Source: CAIQPV01 sp963719855
GTDB taxonomy: Bacteria > Pseudomonadota > Gammaproteobacteria > Burkholderiales > Gallionellaceae
Length of the DNA: 64,000 nucleotides
Reading direction: 5' to 3'
Assembly: GCA_963719855.1 (NCBI GenBank)
Contig: CAVRDK010000001.1
Span: forward strand, 1 to 64,000
The notes under the pieces are model-generated. The model was given only the letters and a program-made list of their open reading frames with translations. It made no database searches and was not told the origin of the DNA. The position numbers were made by a program, and so were the translations under genes. This document shows, piece by piece, positions 54,282 to 63,724 of this stretch; positions within the stretch are counted from its first letter, which is position 1, and every line of letters begins with the position of its first letter.

Positions 54282-54922
54282 GTGTTATCAGCCCTGATGC
54301 TTGCCGCAGCGCTCACTGGGACTCCACCCTCGGGTGCTCCACCAGACCCGCTGGCTAGAGCCATCGAGCACTACCAAACGGTCGAGTCTTACCGCGTCAC
54401 CATCCACTCCACTCATACTGATGGCGAGGAGCATATCCGTTATTACTACAGGAAACCCGGTTTCGTGCGCATGGAATTCATTCGTCCGCATGATGGAGCA
54501 GTGCTGGTTTACAATCCCCTCACCCGAGACGTGCACTTGTGGCCGTTTGGCGCGGGCCATTTTCCGGAACTCAATTTGAGTCCCGGAAATCCGTTGATAC
54601 GGAGTTCGCGCGGCCAGCACGTAGATCGCTCGGATGTCGGAAGCTTCTGTTCGAAAATATCCGCTCCCTGCAAGCGGGAGGCAGCACGGAAATATTGGGC
54701 GAAGAGCGCATGGACGGACACACGATCCTGCATCTTGTCGTGACAGGCACAGACGGTTTTGCGGTTGCTGATGTGCACCGCTACGAACTATGGCTGGATA
54801 CGACGAACCAGTTCCCGGTCAAGGTAATCAGCCGAGATCATCAGGATGCCATCATTGAAACAGTAATGATGGAAGCTTTGGAATTCAATTCCATTCTGCC
54901 GGAAGCACTGTTTAATCCATAG
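54282..54922 (+). pseudogene. LolA-like/DUF1571 exported protein, frameshifted
   Basis: Two frames make one protein of about 213 residues. Frame 1 has a signal-like start (MLSALMLAAALTGTPPSGAP), HYQTVESYRVTIHSTHTDGE and RKPGFVRMEFIRPHDGAVLV to HVDRSDVG; frame 2 resumes KLLFENIRSLQAGGSTEILG and HRYELWLDTTNQFPVKVISR. A base is missing near 54639-54641. Start is GTG 54282 or ATG 54297. It should bind a lipophilic or lipoprotein ligand in the periplasm. Confidence 0.8.
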
Positions 54923-54936
54923 CTGAAGGGAGCGAG

Positions 54937-55413
54937 ATGGAGTACCGTTTTGTCACTGTCTGGTATATCGAAGCACCGCTCGAAACGGTCTGCGAGGCAA
55001 TCTACCATTCCCTGAAATGGCCGCAGTGGTGGAACAATGTGGAGAGCGTCGAGGAGATCGCCCCCGGCGATGCAAGGGGCATCGGCAGCGTGCGTCGCTA
55101 CACTTGGCGGGGACGCTTGCCTTATCGGCTCACTTTCGACATTCGCGTTATCCATATCGTGCCGCTGGCTACCATCGAGGGAATCGCCAGCGGTGACGTA
55201 GAGGGCAAAGGCCGCTGGTCATTCACCGTCGATGGGGCAGTGACCGTGGTGCGTTATGAGTGGCAGGTACGCACCACGCCAGTCTGGATGAACCTGCTGG
55301 CGCTATTTGCGCGCCCATTCATCAAATGGAATCATAACGCCGTCATGCAGCAAGGTGGTGAAGCGCTGGCGCACATGCTCAATGCACGTTTGGTTGAGAT
55401 CGCGCATTACTGA
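54937..55413 (+). CDS. SRPBCC-family protein
   Basis: A 158-residue START/Bet v1-like protein (TVWYIEAPLETVCEAIYHSL, WPQWWNNVESVEEIAPGDAR, RWSFTVDGAVTVVRYEWQVR). The family binds hydrophobic ligands or cyclises polyketides; here the role is unknown. It follows the LolA-like gene by 14 bases and ends the operon. Confidence 0.8.
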   Translation: MEYRFVTVWYIEAPLETVCEAIYHSLKWPQWWNNVESVEEIAPGDARGIGSVRRYTWRGRLPYRLTFDIRVIHIVPLATIEGIASGDVEGKGRWSFTVDGAVTVVRYEWQVRTTPVWMNLLALFARPFIKWNHNAVMQQGGEALAHMLNARLVEIAHY

Positions 55414-55950
55414 TATCAAACCATTGGTAAACCGAGATGGCCGTCATCCCGAATACTTCACGGGCAATCAGCGCAATCCAACCACGCGCCTGTGCGAACC
55501 ATGGAAATATCTCCGTAAAACCGTTTAGATTGACCATGTAAAGCGACACTACCCATCATTACTATGAATTGGAGCCGAGTGAAAAACAGGTTATTATTAA
55601 TATTATCCACACTTAAAATTGCACTCACACAAGTGGCCAGCAAGGGTCAAGAGGAGATAGAAACTCCGTCTTCTCACTGCTCTATCCTCATCCTAACCTT
55701 CCCACCTGAGAAGGGAAGGGACTGAACTGGTTCTAATGAACTATCTGAAGTTGTAGTAGTTTTGGCTGGTATTGGATCAGAAATAACAACAGGAAACCAT
55801 TGGTTAATCATCGCTTGTGATCGACAATTGTCGCAAAGAAACTGACTATAATCAGTACTTCCGCATGGATGAGTTGGCTATTTGTAAGCATTCATCCAGT
55901 CAGCGTTTAATTTATAATCTTCGACATCACTTTCAACGAGTGGAGGCATC
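55414..55950. other. Intergenic region upstream of asmA
   Basis: About 535 bases. No supported gene. It is AT-rich from 55750 to 55920, where the asmA promoter should lie. An antisense frame of 52 codons (55379-55537) is protein-like but unsupported. Confidence 0.35.
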
Positions 55951-58197
55951 ATGAACAAATTCATTAAATACGGTTTGTTGACTGTGGTCGGTGCGGGAGT
56001 GCTGCTGGTGGGTGGAGTGGCTTATGTTGCGGCGACGTTCAATCCAAACGAATACAAGCCGCAGATTATTCAGGCAGTAAAGGACAAAAAACAGCGCACG
56101 CTCAAACTGGATGGGAATATCAAGCTGTCTTTCTTCCCATCAATCGGTGCCGATCTTGGCAAAGTGTCTCTATCGGAATACAACAGCGATAAGGAATTTG
56201 CCGCAATTGACGGTGCACACGTTTCGCTGGCGCTGTTGCCGCTGCTTTCAAAACAAGTGGTAGTAAACGAGGTAGAGGTTAGCGGCCTGAAGGCCACGCT
56301 GGTGAAGTTTAAGAACGGCAAGACCAACATTGACGATTTGCTGGGCAAGGACGAGGGCAAGCCGCAAGGCGCGACTGAAATCGGTTCTGGAAACAAACCA
56401 TTGAAGTTCGACATCGCATCGGTGCGTGTAGAAAAAACAGAATTGAATTACCGCGATGAAAACACAGGTGCGCAGTATGGACTGAAAGACTTTAACCTCA
56501 AGACAGGACGCATCGCCAGCGACATACCCGCGAAGGTCGATTTCTCCGCACTGATCCAGTCTAATCAGCCAAAACTGGACATCTCCACACAATTGAAGGC
56601 GACAATCACCTTCGATCTGGACAAGCAATTGTATAAAGTTGAAGGGATGGATTTGCAAGCCAAAGGCTCGGCGCTCGACATCGCAAATCTGATGGTGCAA
56701 GCCAGCGGAGATGCCAGCGCTAACCTCGCTACGCAGGAATTCTCCACGAAGAAATTGGCGGTTTCCGCCACCGGCGTCAAGGGCAAGGATAACTTTGACG
56801 CCAAGCTGGATGCGCCTGCGCTGAGCATAGCAAAGGACAAGTTCTCCGGCGACAAGTTGATTCTCAACACCAAGGTGGACGGCGCGAGCGGCAACATCGT
56901 TGCCAGTCTGACCATGCATGGGCTGGAAGGCAACGCGCAATCATTCAAGAGCAGCGCGCTCACGCTAGAACTTGCCATGAAACAGCCGGAGCAGACGTTC
57001 AAGGTGAATCTATCCTCTCCTGTGTCAGGCAATTTAGAAGCACGGCAATTCAATCTGCCCGACTTGGCGGTCACGGTGAATGCCACTGGCGACAAGCTGC
57101 CGAACAAATCGGTCAGCAGCGAGATGAAGGGCAGCGTGCATGTGGATGCCAATCGGCAGAGCGTGCAGGTCAGCCTCGCGGGCGGCCTGTTGCAGAGTCA
57201 GGTCAAAGCCAAGGTAGCAGTGAACAATTTCGACAACCCGGCGATCAGCTTCGATGTGGATGTGGATCAGTTCGATGCCGATTTGTATCTGCCGAAGAAG
57301 CCACAAGGGGTGGAAGCAAAGACTAAGGTCAGTTCCTCAGCAGAAGCACCGATTGATCTTTCAGCGCTGAAAAAGCTCAATCTTGAGGGCAGTCTGCACA
57401 TTGGTATGCTCAAGGCTGCCAACGTGAAAACTTCCCAGTTGCGCCTCGACGTAAAGGCACATAACGGCACTGTCAATCTTAGCCCGTTGTCCGCCAATCT
57501 ATATCAGGGCAGCGTGAGCGGCAGCGTCACGGTGAATGCCGCACAAGCTGTGCCAAGCTTTGTCGTCGATGAAAAGCTCAGTGGGGTCAATATTGCACCG
57601 CTGCTTAAGGATGCCGCCAACTTCGATATGTTGGAAGGCAAAGGCAACGTGGCACTTAATCTGAGAACACAGGGCAATACCTTAAGCGCTCTTAAGAAGG
57701 CGCTGAATGGCGGCATGTCACTTAACTTGGTGGATGGTGCAGTCAAGGGCATCAACATCGCCAAGACGCTGCGCAGTGCGGGCAATATGTTAGGGAAGCA
57801 GTCGCAAACCCAAGCAGCCAACCAAGACGAAAAAACGGACTTCAGCGAAATGAAAGCCAGTTTCAAGGTGAACAATGGCGTGGCGCACAACGACGACCTT
57901 TCCCTTAAATCACCGCTTTTACGCCTGTCCGGAAACGGTGACATCGACATCGGCAACAGCAACATCAACTACTTGGCCAAAGCCATGCTGGCAGGCACAC
58001 TACAAGGGCAGGGCGGCAAGGATAGTGTCAGCGGCATCACCGTGCCGGTACGTCTGGCTGGACCGTTTGCCGACCTCAAATATACGCTGGACTTTGGGGC
58101 GATGGTGAGCGACGCAGTTAAGCAGAAGGTTCAAACTGAGGTCAAAACCAAGCTCCAAGATCAACTCAAGGGAGGCTTGAAGGGCTTGTTCAATTAG
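55951..58197 (+). CDS. AsmA-family protein
   Basis: A 748-residue bridge-like envelope protein with one N-terminal membrane helix (YGLLTVVGAGVLLVGGVAYV) and a long periplasmic beta-rich region. The AsmA N-terminus (YKPQIIQAVKDKKQRTLKLD) and C-terminal AsmA domain (LVDGAVKGINIAKTLRSAGN, LSGNGDIDIGNSNINYLAKA) are evident. AsmA-like proteins move phospholipids to the outer membrane. The mechanosensitive channel follows at 34 bases. Confidence 0.9.
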   Translation: MNKFIKYGLLTVVGAGVLLVGGVAYVAATFNPNEYKPQIIQAVKDKKQRTLKLDGNIKLSFFPSIGADLGKVSLSEYNSDKEFAAIDGAHVSLALLPLLSKQVVVNEVEVSGLKATLVKFKNGKTNIDDLLGKDEGKPQGATEIGSGNKPLKFDIASVRVEKTELNYRDENTGAQYGLKDFNLKTGRIASDIPAKVDFSALIQSNQPKLDISTQLKATITFDLDKQLYKVEGMDLQAKGSALDIANLMVQASGDASANLATQEFSTKKLAVSATGVKGKDNFDAKLDAPALSIAKDKFSGDKLILNTKVDGASGNIVASLTMHGLEGNAQSFKSSALTLELAMKQPEQTFKVNLSSPVSGNLEARQFNLPDLAVTVNATGDKLPNKSVSSEMKGSVHVDANRQSVQVSLAGGLLQSQVKAKVAVNNFDNPAISFDVDVDQFDADLYLPKKPQGVEAKTKVSSSAEAPIDLSALKKLNLEGSLHIGMLKAANVKTSQLRLDVKAHNGTVNLSPLSANLYQGSVSGSVTVNAAQAVPSFVVDEKLSGVNIAPLLKDAANFDMLEGKGNVALNLRTQGNTLSALKKALNGGMSLNLVDGAVKGINIAKTLRSAGNMLGKQSQTQAANQDEKTDFSEMKASFKVNNGVAHNDDLSLKSPLLRLSGNGDIDIGNSNINYLAKAMLAGTLQGQGGKDSVSGITVPVRLAGPFADLKYTLDFGAMVSDAVKQKVQTEVKTKLQDQLKGGLKGLFN

Positions 58198-58230
58198 AAT
58201 AATAGCTGAGTAACCAATGGGAGTAAAACC

Positions 58231-59064
58231 ATGCCAAATCAACTTGCTGTCATAGAACAAGCACAGAGTACGCTCATCGACTTGGGTATTAAATTTGGAC
58301 CGAAGGTCGTTGTCGCGATCATCATCTTGGTAGCAGGTTTTTATGCTGGGCGATGGGTCGGCGCAGCCTTCAATCGCTGGCTTGGCACGCTCCATCTCGA
58401 TCAGTCCGTGCGATTACTTCTGGTGCGCCTCTCGCGTCTGATGGTGTTGTGCCTTTTCCTGATCATGGCGCTTCAAAATCTTGGCATCGACCTACTGCCG
58501 CTAATTGCCGGGTTGGGCGTGGCTGGGGCTGGCGTTGCTCTTGCGATGCAGGGGGTATTGGGCAATCTCGCGGCGGGGTTCACGATTATCTTCACCCGAC
58601 CGTTCCGGGTAGGGGAGTACGTCTCCCTCGTGGGCGTCGAGGGCCAAGTCGAGTCAATCGATCTTTTTTCCACCAAGCTTAGCCACGCGGATTGCTCAGT
58701 GGTTGTAGTGCCCAACCGCAAAATTGTCGGGGAGATCCTGCACAACTATGGACAGATTCGGCAACTCGACATGCGAGTAGCCATCGCCCGAGCCGACGAT
58801 CTTGAGCGAACTCTCACGGCAATCGACGAAGTGGTTAAGGCCAATCCACGCGTATTGAGAGAGCCCGCAGCATTTATTGGGATTATCGCCCTTACCGACA
58901 CATCGATCTGCATCGCCGTCAAACCCTGGGTTGATGTATCCGATTACGGGTCCGCAGGCGCCGAGATCAATCGGGCGATGGTTGGGAAAATTCGCGCTGC
59001 TGGTGTGGACTATCCGCCCTCCGAGCGCGAGATTCGTATCGTCAGCGCACAGGTGCCGCGCTGA
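58231..59064 (+). CDS. mscS: Small-conductance mechanosensitive channel (MscS)
   Basis: A 277-residue channel with three N-terminal helices (VVAIIILVAGFYAGRWVGAA; SRLMVLCLFLIMALQNLGID; GLGVAGAGVALAMQGVLGNL as pore-lining TM3), then the MscS beta domain (FRVGEYVSLVGVEGQVESID, VPNRKIVGEILHNYGQIRQL). It relieves osmotic pressure. Co-directional with asmA, probably one transcript. Confidence 0.93.
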   Translation: MPNQLAVIEQAQSTLIDLGIKFGPKVVVAIIILVAGFYAGRWVGAAFNRWLGTLHLDQSVRLLLVRLSRLMVLCLFLIMALQNLGIDLLPLIAGLGVAGAGVALAMQGVLGNLAAGFTIIFTRPFRVGEYVSLVGVEGQVESIDLFSTKLSHADCSVVVVPNRKIVGEILHNYGQIRQLDMRVAIARADDLERTLTAIDEVVKANPRVLREPAAFIGIIALTDTSICIAVKPWVDVSDYGSAGAEINRAMVGKIRAAGVDYPPSEREIRIVSAQVPR

Positions 59065-59159
59065 TTATTAGTGGAACTGCACGAGCCTCTCTCCTTACAC
59101 TGGTGATAGCGAACGGTTTGTCCACTTCGGAGCGCTATGTAGGCCGGGCGCACCAACAA

Positions 59160-59181
59160 AAAGCGGGCTACTGCCCGCTTT
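59160..59181 (-). terminator. Bidirectional terminator between mscS and ompA-like genes
   Basis: Perfect 9-bp stem AAAGCGGGC/GCCCGCTTT with loop TACT. On the minus strand it is followed by TTTTTG, a good rho-independent terminator for the OmpA-like gene; on the plus strand it can stop asmA-mscS. Confidence 0.85.
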
Positions 59182-59199
59182 CCTGATACACCGCAAGCC

Positions 59200-59853
59200 T
59201 CATTCTGTCACACTGACTTTCTTTTCTTCCTGGATAACATAATTCACTTCAACACGGCGGTTAGCCGCACGACCCACCTTGGTCTTGTTGTCAGCGATCG
59301 GCTGCGTATCAGCATAACCAGCGGTGGTAATGCGGTCTGCCGCTACGCCATGCTTCACCAGCCAAGCCTTTACGGCTGCAGCGCGATTCTCAGACAGTTT
59401 CTGATTGAGTGTCTTCTTGCCACGATTGTCAGTATGTCCACTCACTTCCAGCTTCACTTCTGGATACTGCTTTGCGGCATTCACAACTTCATTCAGCTTT
59501 ACGTCTGCTGTTTTCAACAGTTTTGCGGAATTGGTTGCGAAGTTCGCTCCCTCAAGGCGAACCGGCTTCTCGGTCACAACGGTTTTCCAGCTTTCTTTAG
59601 GCTGCGGTGCCGATGCGGATTTAGCTACTGGAGTTGGCGCGGCTACGGGCTTCTCCTCAACCGCATCGCATCCTGAAACCGCCATCGCGGGGGTCCAAAA
59701 AATGGTATGCCAGCACCCTCCAGTACCATTCTTGACGATGGTAACCTTTGAATCTACCCAATAGCCCTCATTCCCATATGCTGCTGCAGGTACCAAAGCA
59801 GGTAAGCCTACTGCAATAATTCCGGCCCAAATCAATTTCTTTGTGGTTGTCAT
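59200..59853 (-). CDS. OmpA-C-domain periplasmic protein
   Basis: A 217-residue secreted protein: signal peptide (KLIWAGIIAVGLPALVPAAA), a short Cys-containing segment (GTGGCWHTIFW; VSGCDAVEE), Pro/Ala linker and C-terminal OmpA peptidoglycan-binding domain (VKLEVSGHTDNRGKKTLNQK, LSENRAAAVKAWLVKHGVAA, GRAANRRVEVNY). There is no beta-barrel. It anchors to peptidoglycan; the N-terminal part may be membrane-associated. Confidence 0.9.
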   Translation of the reverse strand: MTTTKKLIWAGIIAVGLPALVPAAAYGNEGYWVDSKVTIVKNGTGGCWHTIFWTPAMAVSGCDAVEEKPVAAPTPVAKSASAPQPKESWKTVVTEKPVRLEGANFATNSAKLLKTADVKLNEVVNAAKQYPEVKLEVSGHTDNRGKKTLNQKLSENRAAAVKAWLVKHGVAADRITTAGYADTQPIADNKTKVGRAANRRVEVNYVIQEEKKVSVTE

Positions 59854-60192
59854 GATCGTTACTCCTTGTATATTTTTTGGAAAGTGTTGCAGAATAGGCC
59901 GATTGAAAAAAAAGGTTAATACCTAAAGTCAGGTATTTGCTGTTGGCCAAAAAGCAGTAGTAACACCGTAAAGATAATTTTTGACACAAAAGCTGCGTGC
60001 AATGGAATTGCAGAACGTACACGAAGTTCCACTTTGGGCACGTAACGGTAGGTCACAATCGGTATCTGCCCAACCATACAAGCAGTCACTGGCCATAGCC
60101 TGCAAAGCTAAAGCTGATCTGCTGAGGCCGGTGGTTTAAACCTCGTGATTACAGAATGCGGTATGATTCACCTATCCTGATAACTTCAATCA
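59854..60192. other. Divergent intergenic region
   Basis: About 340 bases between the OmpA-like and M48 protease genes. No gene or clear repeat; promoters for both must lie here. Confidence 0.4.
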
Positions 60193-61050
60193 ATGCTAAC
60201 CTCAGCAACGCTTGCATTTGCAATCATGTCAATCTTTCAAGCCCTCTCAATAATCCTGTTTGGTTTTTCTTTCGGAATGCTCAACGGATGTGCAACTACC
60301 ACCGCTAGCGGTGCAGTCGGTGCCAGCCGTCCGCAGCTGATGCTTATCTCGTCGGAAAAACTCGATCAGATGGCGGCGCAAAGCTATACCAAACTCAAAT
60401 CGGATGCTGTCGGCAAAGGTGCATTGAACGAGGATTATGTGATGCTACAGCGCGTTCGTGCGGTGGCCGCGCGCATCGAACCGCAGACGGGAGTATTTCG
60501 CCAAGACGCGCCAAGCTGGAACTGGGAGGTGAATGTCATCACCAGTAACGAGCTAAATGCATACTGCATGCCGGGTGGCAAGATCATGTTTTATTCCGGA
60601 TTGATCAACAAACTCCATCTCAGCGACGATGAAATTGCCATCGTGATGGGGCATGAGATATCGCACGCGTTGCGAGAACACTCACGCGAGCAGGTGTCGC
60701 AGGCGATCGCCGCCAAGACTGTGATCAACATCGGTACCGCCTTGCTCGGCCTCGGCGGAGGATCGTCAGACCTTGCCAATGCCGGATACGATAATTTTAT
60801 CGCAACCAAGTTTAGTCGCACTGACGAAAGCGAGGCTGATCGGATTGGCCTCGAGCTTGCCGCACGCGCCGGCTATGACCCGCGCGCGGGGGTCAGCCTG
60901 TGGCAGAAAATGATTCATGCCAGCCAGAGTAGTGGGCGGCCTCCGGAATTTCTCAGCTCACACCCAGCTGAAGCAAGCCGCATCCAACAGATCGAATCTT
61001 TGCTGCCGACTGTCATGCCTCTTTATGACACTGCAAATCCGGGGCATTGA
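60193..61050 (+). CDS. M48-family lipoprotein metalloprotease (LoiP/YcaL-like)
   Basis: A 285-residue zinc protease. An N-terminal hydrophobic stretch and MLNGCATTT suggest a lipobox, so the protein is likely outer-membrane anchored; M12 (60226) is an alternative start. NAYCMPGGKIMFYSGLI and the zinc motif HEISHALREH are followed by DESEADRIGLELAARAGYDP with the third ligand Glu. C-terminal FLSSHPAEASRIQQIESLLP is typical. Probably degrades damaged outer-membrane proteins. Confidence 0.9.
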   Translation: MLTSATLAFAIMSIFQALSIILFGFSFGMLNGCATTTASGAVGASRPQLMLISSEKLDQMAAQSYTKLKSDAVGKGALNEDYVMLQRVRAVAARIEPQTGVFRQDAPSWNWEVNVITSNELNAYCMPGGKIMFYSGLINKLHLSDDEIAIVMGHEISHALREHSREQVSQAIAAKTVINIGTALLGLGGGSSDLANAGYDNFIATKFSRTDESEADRIGLELAARAGYDPRAGVSLWQKMIHASQSSGRPPEFLSSHPAEASRIQQIESLLPTVMPLYDTANPGH

Positions 61051-61541
61051 TCTTGGAAGCCGCAGCTCAGCGAAAGAGGAGCATCATGTTAAAAATGCCA
61101 TTGAACTTGATGAGTTGAAGAAAGCTGGCATCAGTAATTTTGTATATTTCGTGAATAGCTGGTTTTGGCCGGGTACGGCCTGTCAGCCCTCGCCTACGTT
61201 CGGTTTTAGGCATAGCGCGTGCACCGTTGCGGGCGGATGTCTAATTCTTGATTTATATCAAAGAATCAAGCTAGGAATTGTTTTACATTCTACTGCTCGA
61301 TTGGATTTGCATCTCAACAGATATCCGTTTGCAATGCTAAATCTCAAACCGCCGGGCAGAAAATCGAAGGTACAGTTGAAGTTGTCGTAGTTCTTTCAGG
61401 CAGCAAGGTCGATTCATTTAACAACGTCTGGACAATCTGGGTTTAAGTCATATTCATCGCTTATCATAGGGTAAGCTCCATTTGAATTATGGCCCGAAGA
61501 AATGACGTAATTAGCGGTCATATTGGGAAGGATGGATAGCT
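61051..61541. other. Intergenic region with FNR-like site
   Basis: About 490 bases. No supported gene, although the frame ending TAA at 61446 (NAKSQTAGQKIEGTVEVVVV, VLSGSKVDSFNNVWTIWV) reads like the end of a protein and lacks a start codon. Confidence 0.4.
61248..61289 (+). promoter_or_regulatory. FNR/ANR-type box with matched -10
   Basis: TTGATTTATATCAA (61248-61261) matches the FNR consensus TTGAT-N4-ATCAA exactly. TACATT at 61284-61289 sits where the -10 of a class II (-41.5) promoter would be. The next downstream gene is the chemoreceptor at 61542, about 245 bases on. Confidence 0.5.
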
Positions 61542-62747
61542 TTGAATCAGCGACATTCCGGTTTTTTGCCGGCGACGGTTTGGCTTGGTAGCATACCCCT
61601 GGCTTGGAAAATTATCTTGGCGACCGCGCTGGCTTCATCTCCATTCGGCGCCCTCGTCTATAGCGCCGCCATAGGCCGGCCGTTGACGGTCAGCTTGGTA
61701 TTGGCACTTGGTTGTCTGGTGCTTTTTTCCTGGTATCTGTTGGCATCGTTATGCTTTTCCTTTACCCGCTTGTTCCGCGAGTTGCATGAGGCGCATATCC
61801 AACTGGAAGCCGGCGACTTTGATGTTCGCATGGTGCCGGTGGGTGCCGACGAAGGAACGCAGTTGGCGGGGCAATTCAACGACACGGTAAGGGAGGTGGG
61901 GCGCATTGTGGCGAGTATCTGTGATGCCGCTGCCGAAGTAGCACATGCCACGGTGGAATTGAAGAGTAACGCCACTATGGTGGCCGATGCTACGTCTCAG
62001 CAAGAGCAGTCAACCTCACACATGGCGGCGGCTATGGAAGAATTGACCGTCAGTATTGCAGAAGTGGCCTCGCAGAGCCGTGATGCCGAGCAGACCTCAC
62101 GCGCGGTTAGCGAGTTGTCTTCGGCGGGAGGCCAAGCTATCGCACATTCTTCCAGCGAGGTCGTATCTTTGGCGCGGGCGATTAGCGAAGTTTCCCAACT
62201 GATGAATCAGCTGGCGCAACGTTCAACCGAAGTCGGTCAATCCACTGGCCTGATCAGGGAGATTTCCGACCAGACCAATTTGCTTGCGCTAAACGCCGCT
62301 ATCGAAGCGGCTCGGGCGGGTGAGCAGGGACGCGGGTTTGCCGTGGTGGCAGATGAAGTGCGGAAGCTGGCGCAGCGGGCACGCACCTCGGCCGACGAAA
62401 TCACCCATACGGTTGACACCATTCAGAACGAAATACGACAAGCCGTTATTCACATGGCATCGGCCAGTGGACAAGCACAGGAAAGTGCGGCACATGCCAA
62501 CGGGGCCACGGAGGCACTGACCAAAATCAACGAGCAGGCGGTGGTCGCACTGGACAGCGTGCATCAGATTGCGGCTGTTGCCCAGCAGCAAAGCGCGAAC
62601 AGCGCGGATCTTGCGCGACACTTGGAGCAAATTGCCGCAAGCACACAACAGAACAGCCATGCCGCTAACGAAACCGCAGGGATGTCATCCCACCTTGCTT
62701 CTTTGGCAAGCGGCATGCGCGGCGCATCGGCGGGTTTCCGGGGATAA
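61542..62747 (+). CDS. Methyl-accepting chemotaxis protein lacking a sensor domain
   Basis: A 401-residue chemoreceptor. Two adjacent N-terminal helices (IILATALASSPFGALVYSAA; PLTVSLVLALGCLVLFSWYL) with almost no periplasmic loop lead into a HAMP-like region (ELHEAHIQLEAGDFDVRMVP) and the signalling tip (EISDQTNLLALNAAIEAARA, GRGFAVVADEVRKLAQRART). The start is TTG 61542 with GGAAGGATGG upstream. No ligand domain is present; the next gene may supply one. Confidence 0.9.
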   Translation: MNQRHSGFLPATVWLGSIPLAWKIILATALASSPFGALVYSAAIGRPLTVSLVLALGCLVLFSWYLLASLCFSFTRLFRELHEAHIQLEAGDFDVRMVPVGADEGTQLAGQFNDTVREVGRIVASICDAAAEVAHATVELKSNATMVADATSQQEQSTSHMAAAMEELTVSIAEVASQSRDAEQTSRAVSELSSAGGQAIAHSSSEVVSLARAISEVSQLMNQLAQRSTEVGQSTGLIREISDQTNLLALNAAIEAARAGEQGRGFAVVADEVRKLAQRARTSADEITHTVDTIQNEIRQAVIHMASASGQAQESAAHANGATEALTKINEQAVVALDSVHQIAAVAQQQSANSADLARHLEQIAASTQQNSHAANETAGMSSHLASLASGMRGASAGFRG

Positions 62748-62770
62748 CCTCAAAAAATAGGGAGATTTCT

Positions 62771-63724
62771 GTGGAAGGTTACGAATGGATATTTTTGCTG
62801 GTCTTGGCCGCTATTGCCATCGGCATCGTTTATTTTACCAACCGGCACAGTTGGCAAAAGAACCAGTCGTTCCAACTGGAAGGCATCTGCGTCAACCGCT
62901 TGGTCAAGCAGTTGCTGCTCGACTTGCAGCAGCATCGGGGAATGGTGAATGCCTTTCTGAGCGGCGATGGGTCGTTCAAGAAGAAAATTGAGCAAAAACA
63001 GACGGCAATCGGGCAGGATATAGCCCTTATTGACGCATTGCACGTCAAAAGGTTGATGACGGAAAAGCGCTGGGAAGACCTCCGCAACGCTTGGCAAGCC
63101 TTGCGTACGGAGGCATTGGCGCTGCCTGCGGAAGAGGGCTTTCGCCGCCATAGCGAGCTTATCCGCGCCGTGCTTTATTCGATGGGTGATATCGCCGAGC
63201 GCAGCCAGATCGTCGATAGGAGTGTTGCTGATTTCGCTTTGGTGGATGCCCTGTGGAGCAAGCTCCCTGCAGTTGCGGAGTGTTTGGGGCAGGCGCGCGG
63301 GATGGGGGCCAGTGTTGCGGCAAAGGGCTATTGTTCCAGCGTCACCCGCATCAAACTCCGTTTCCTGGAAGAGCGCATTAGAGAAACCATGATGTTGGTG
63401 AACAACGACCTAGTGCATGCCGATATTACTCAGGCTGTACCGTTCACACGGGCGTGGAAGGAAACCCACACAGCTATCCACGAATTTCTGACGTTGCTGA
63501 ATGAAAAAGTGATTGGTGCGGAACGTCCCACAATCGATGCAGAGCATTACTTCAACGTCGGCACTAAGGCCATGGATGCGGTGTTTCATGCTTTTGACCA
63601 AGCCTCCGCCGCCTTGGAAAGCGTATTGGTCGGAATGGGCGCGGCCTCTGCTCCTGAAAAAACTCATTCTTCTCCACCGTTACCGTTTGTTGCGAAACCT
63701 GCTGGGATTCAAGTCTCGATTTGA
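62771..63724 (+). CDS. Membrane-anchored NIT-like sensor protein
   Basis: A 317-residue protein. One N-terminal helix (WIFLLVLAAIAIGIVYFTNR) is followed by an all-helical region (LLLDLQQHRGMVNAFLSGDG, FRRHSELIRAVLYSMGDIAE, LGQARGMGASVAAKGYCSSV) resembling the NIT nitrate/nitrite-sensing domain (LxxERG-type helices). There is no output domain. GTG start 23 bases after the chemoreceptor stop; probably co-expressed and cooperates with it. Confidence 0.75.
   Translation: MEGYEWIFLLVLAAIAIGIVYFTNRHSWQKNQSFQLEGICVNRLVKQLLLDLQQHRGMVNAFLSGDGSFKKKIEQKQTAIGQDIALIDALHVKRLMTEKRWEDLRNAWQALRTEALALPAEEGFRRHSELIRAVLYSMGDIAERSQIVDRSVADFALVDALWSKLPAVAECLGQARGMGASVAAKGYCSSVTRIKLRFLEERIRETMMLVNNDLVHADITQAVPFTRAWKETHTAIHEFLTLLNEKVIGAERPTIDAEHYFNVGTKAMDAVFHAFDQASAALESVLVGMGAASAPEKTHSSPPLPFVAKPAGIQVSI

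Noticed and set aside
55379..55537. Minus-strand 52-codon frame, protein-like (PWFAQARGWIALIAREVFGM), overlapping the SRPBCC gene end
   Set aside because: No ribosome site, overlaps a confident gene antisense, and no family recognised.
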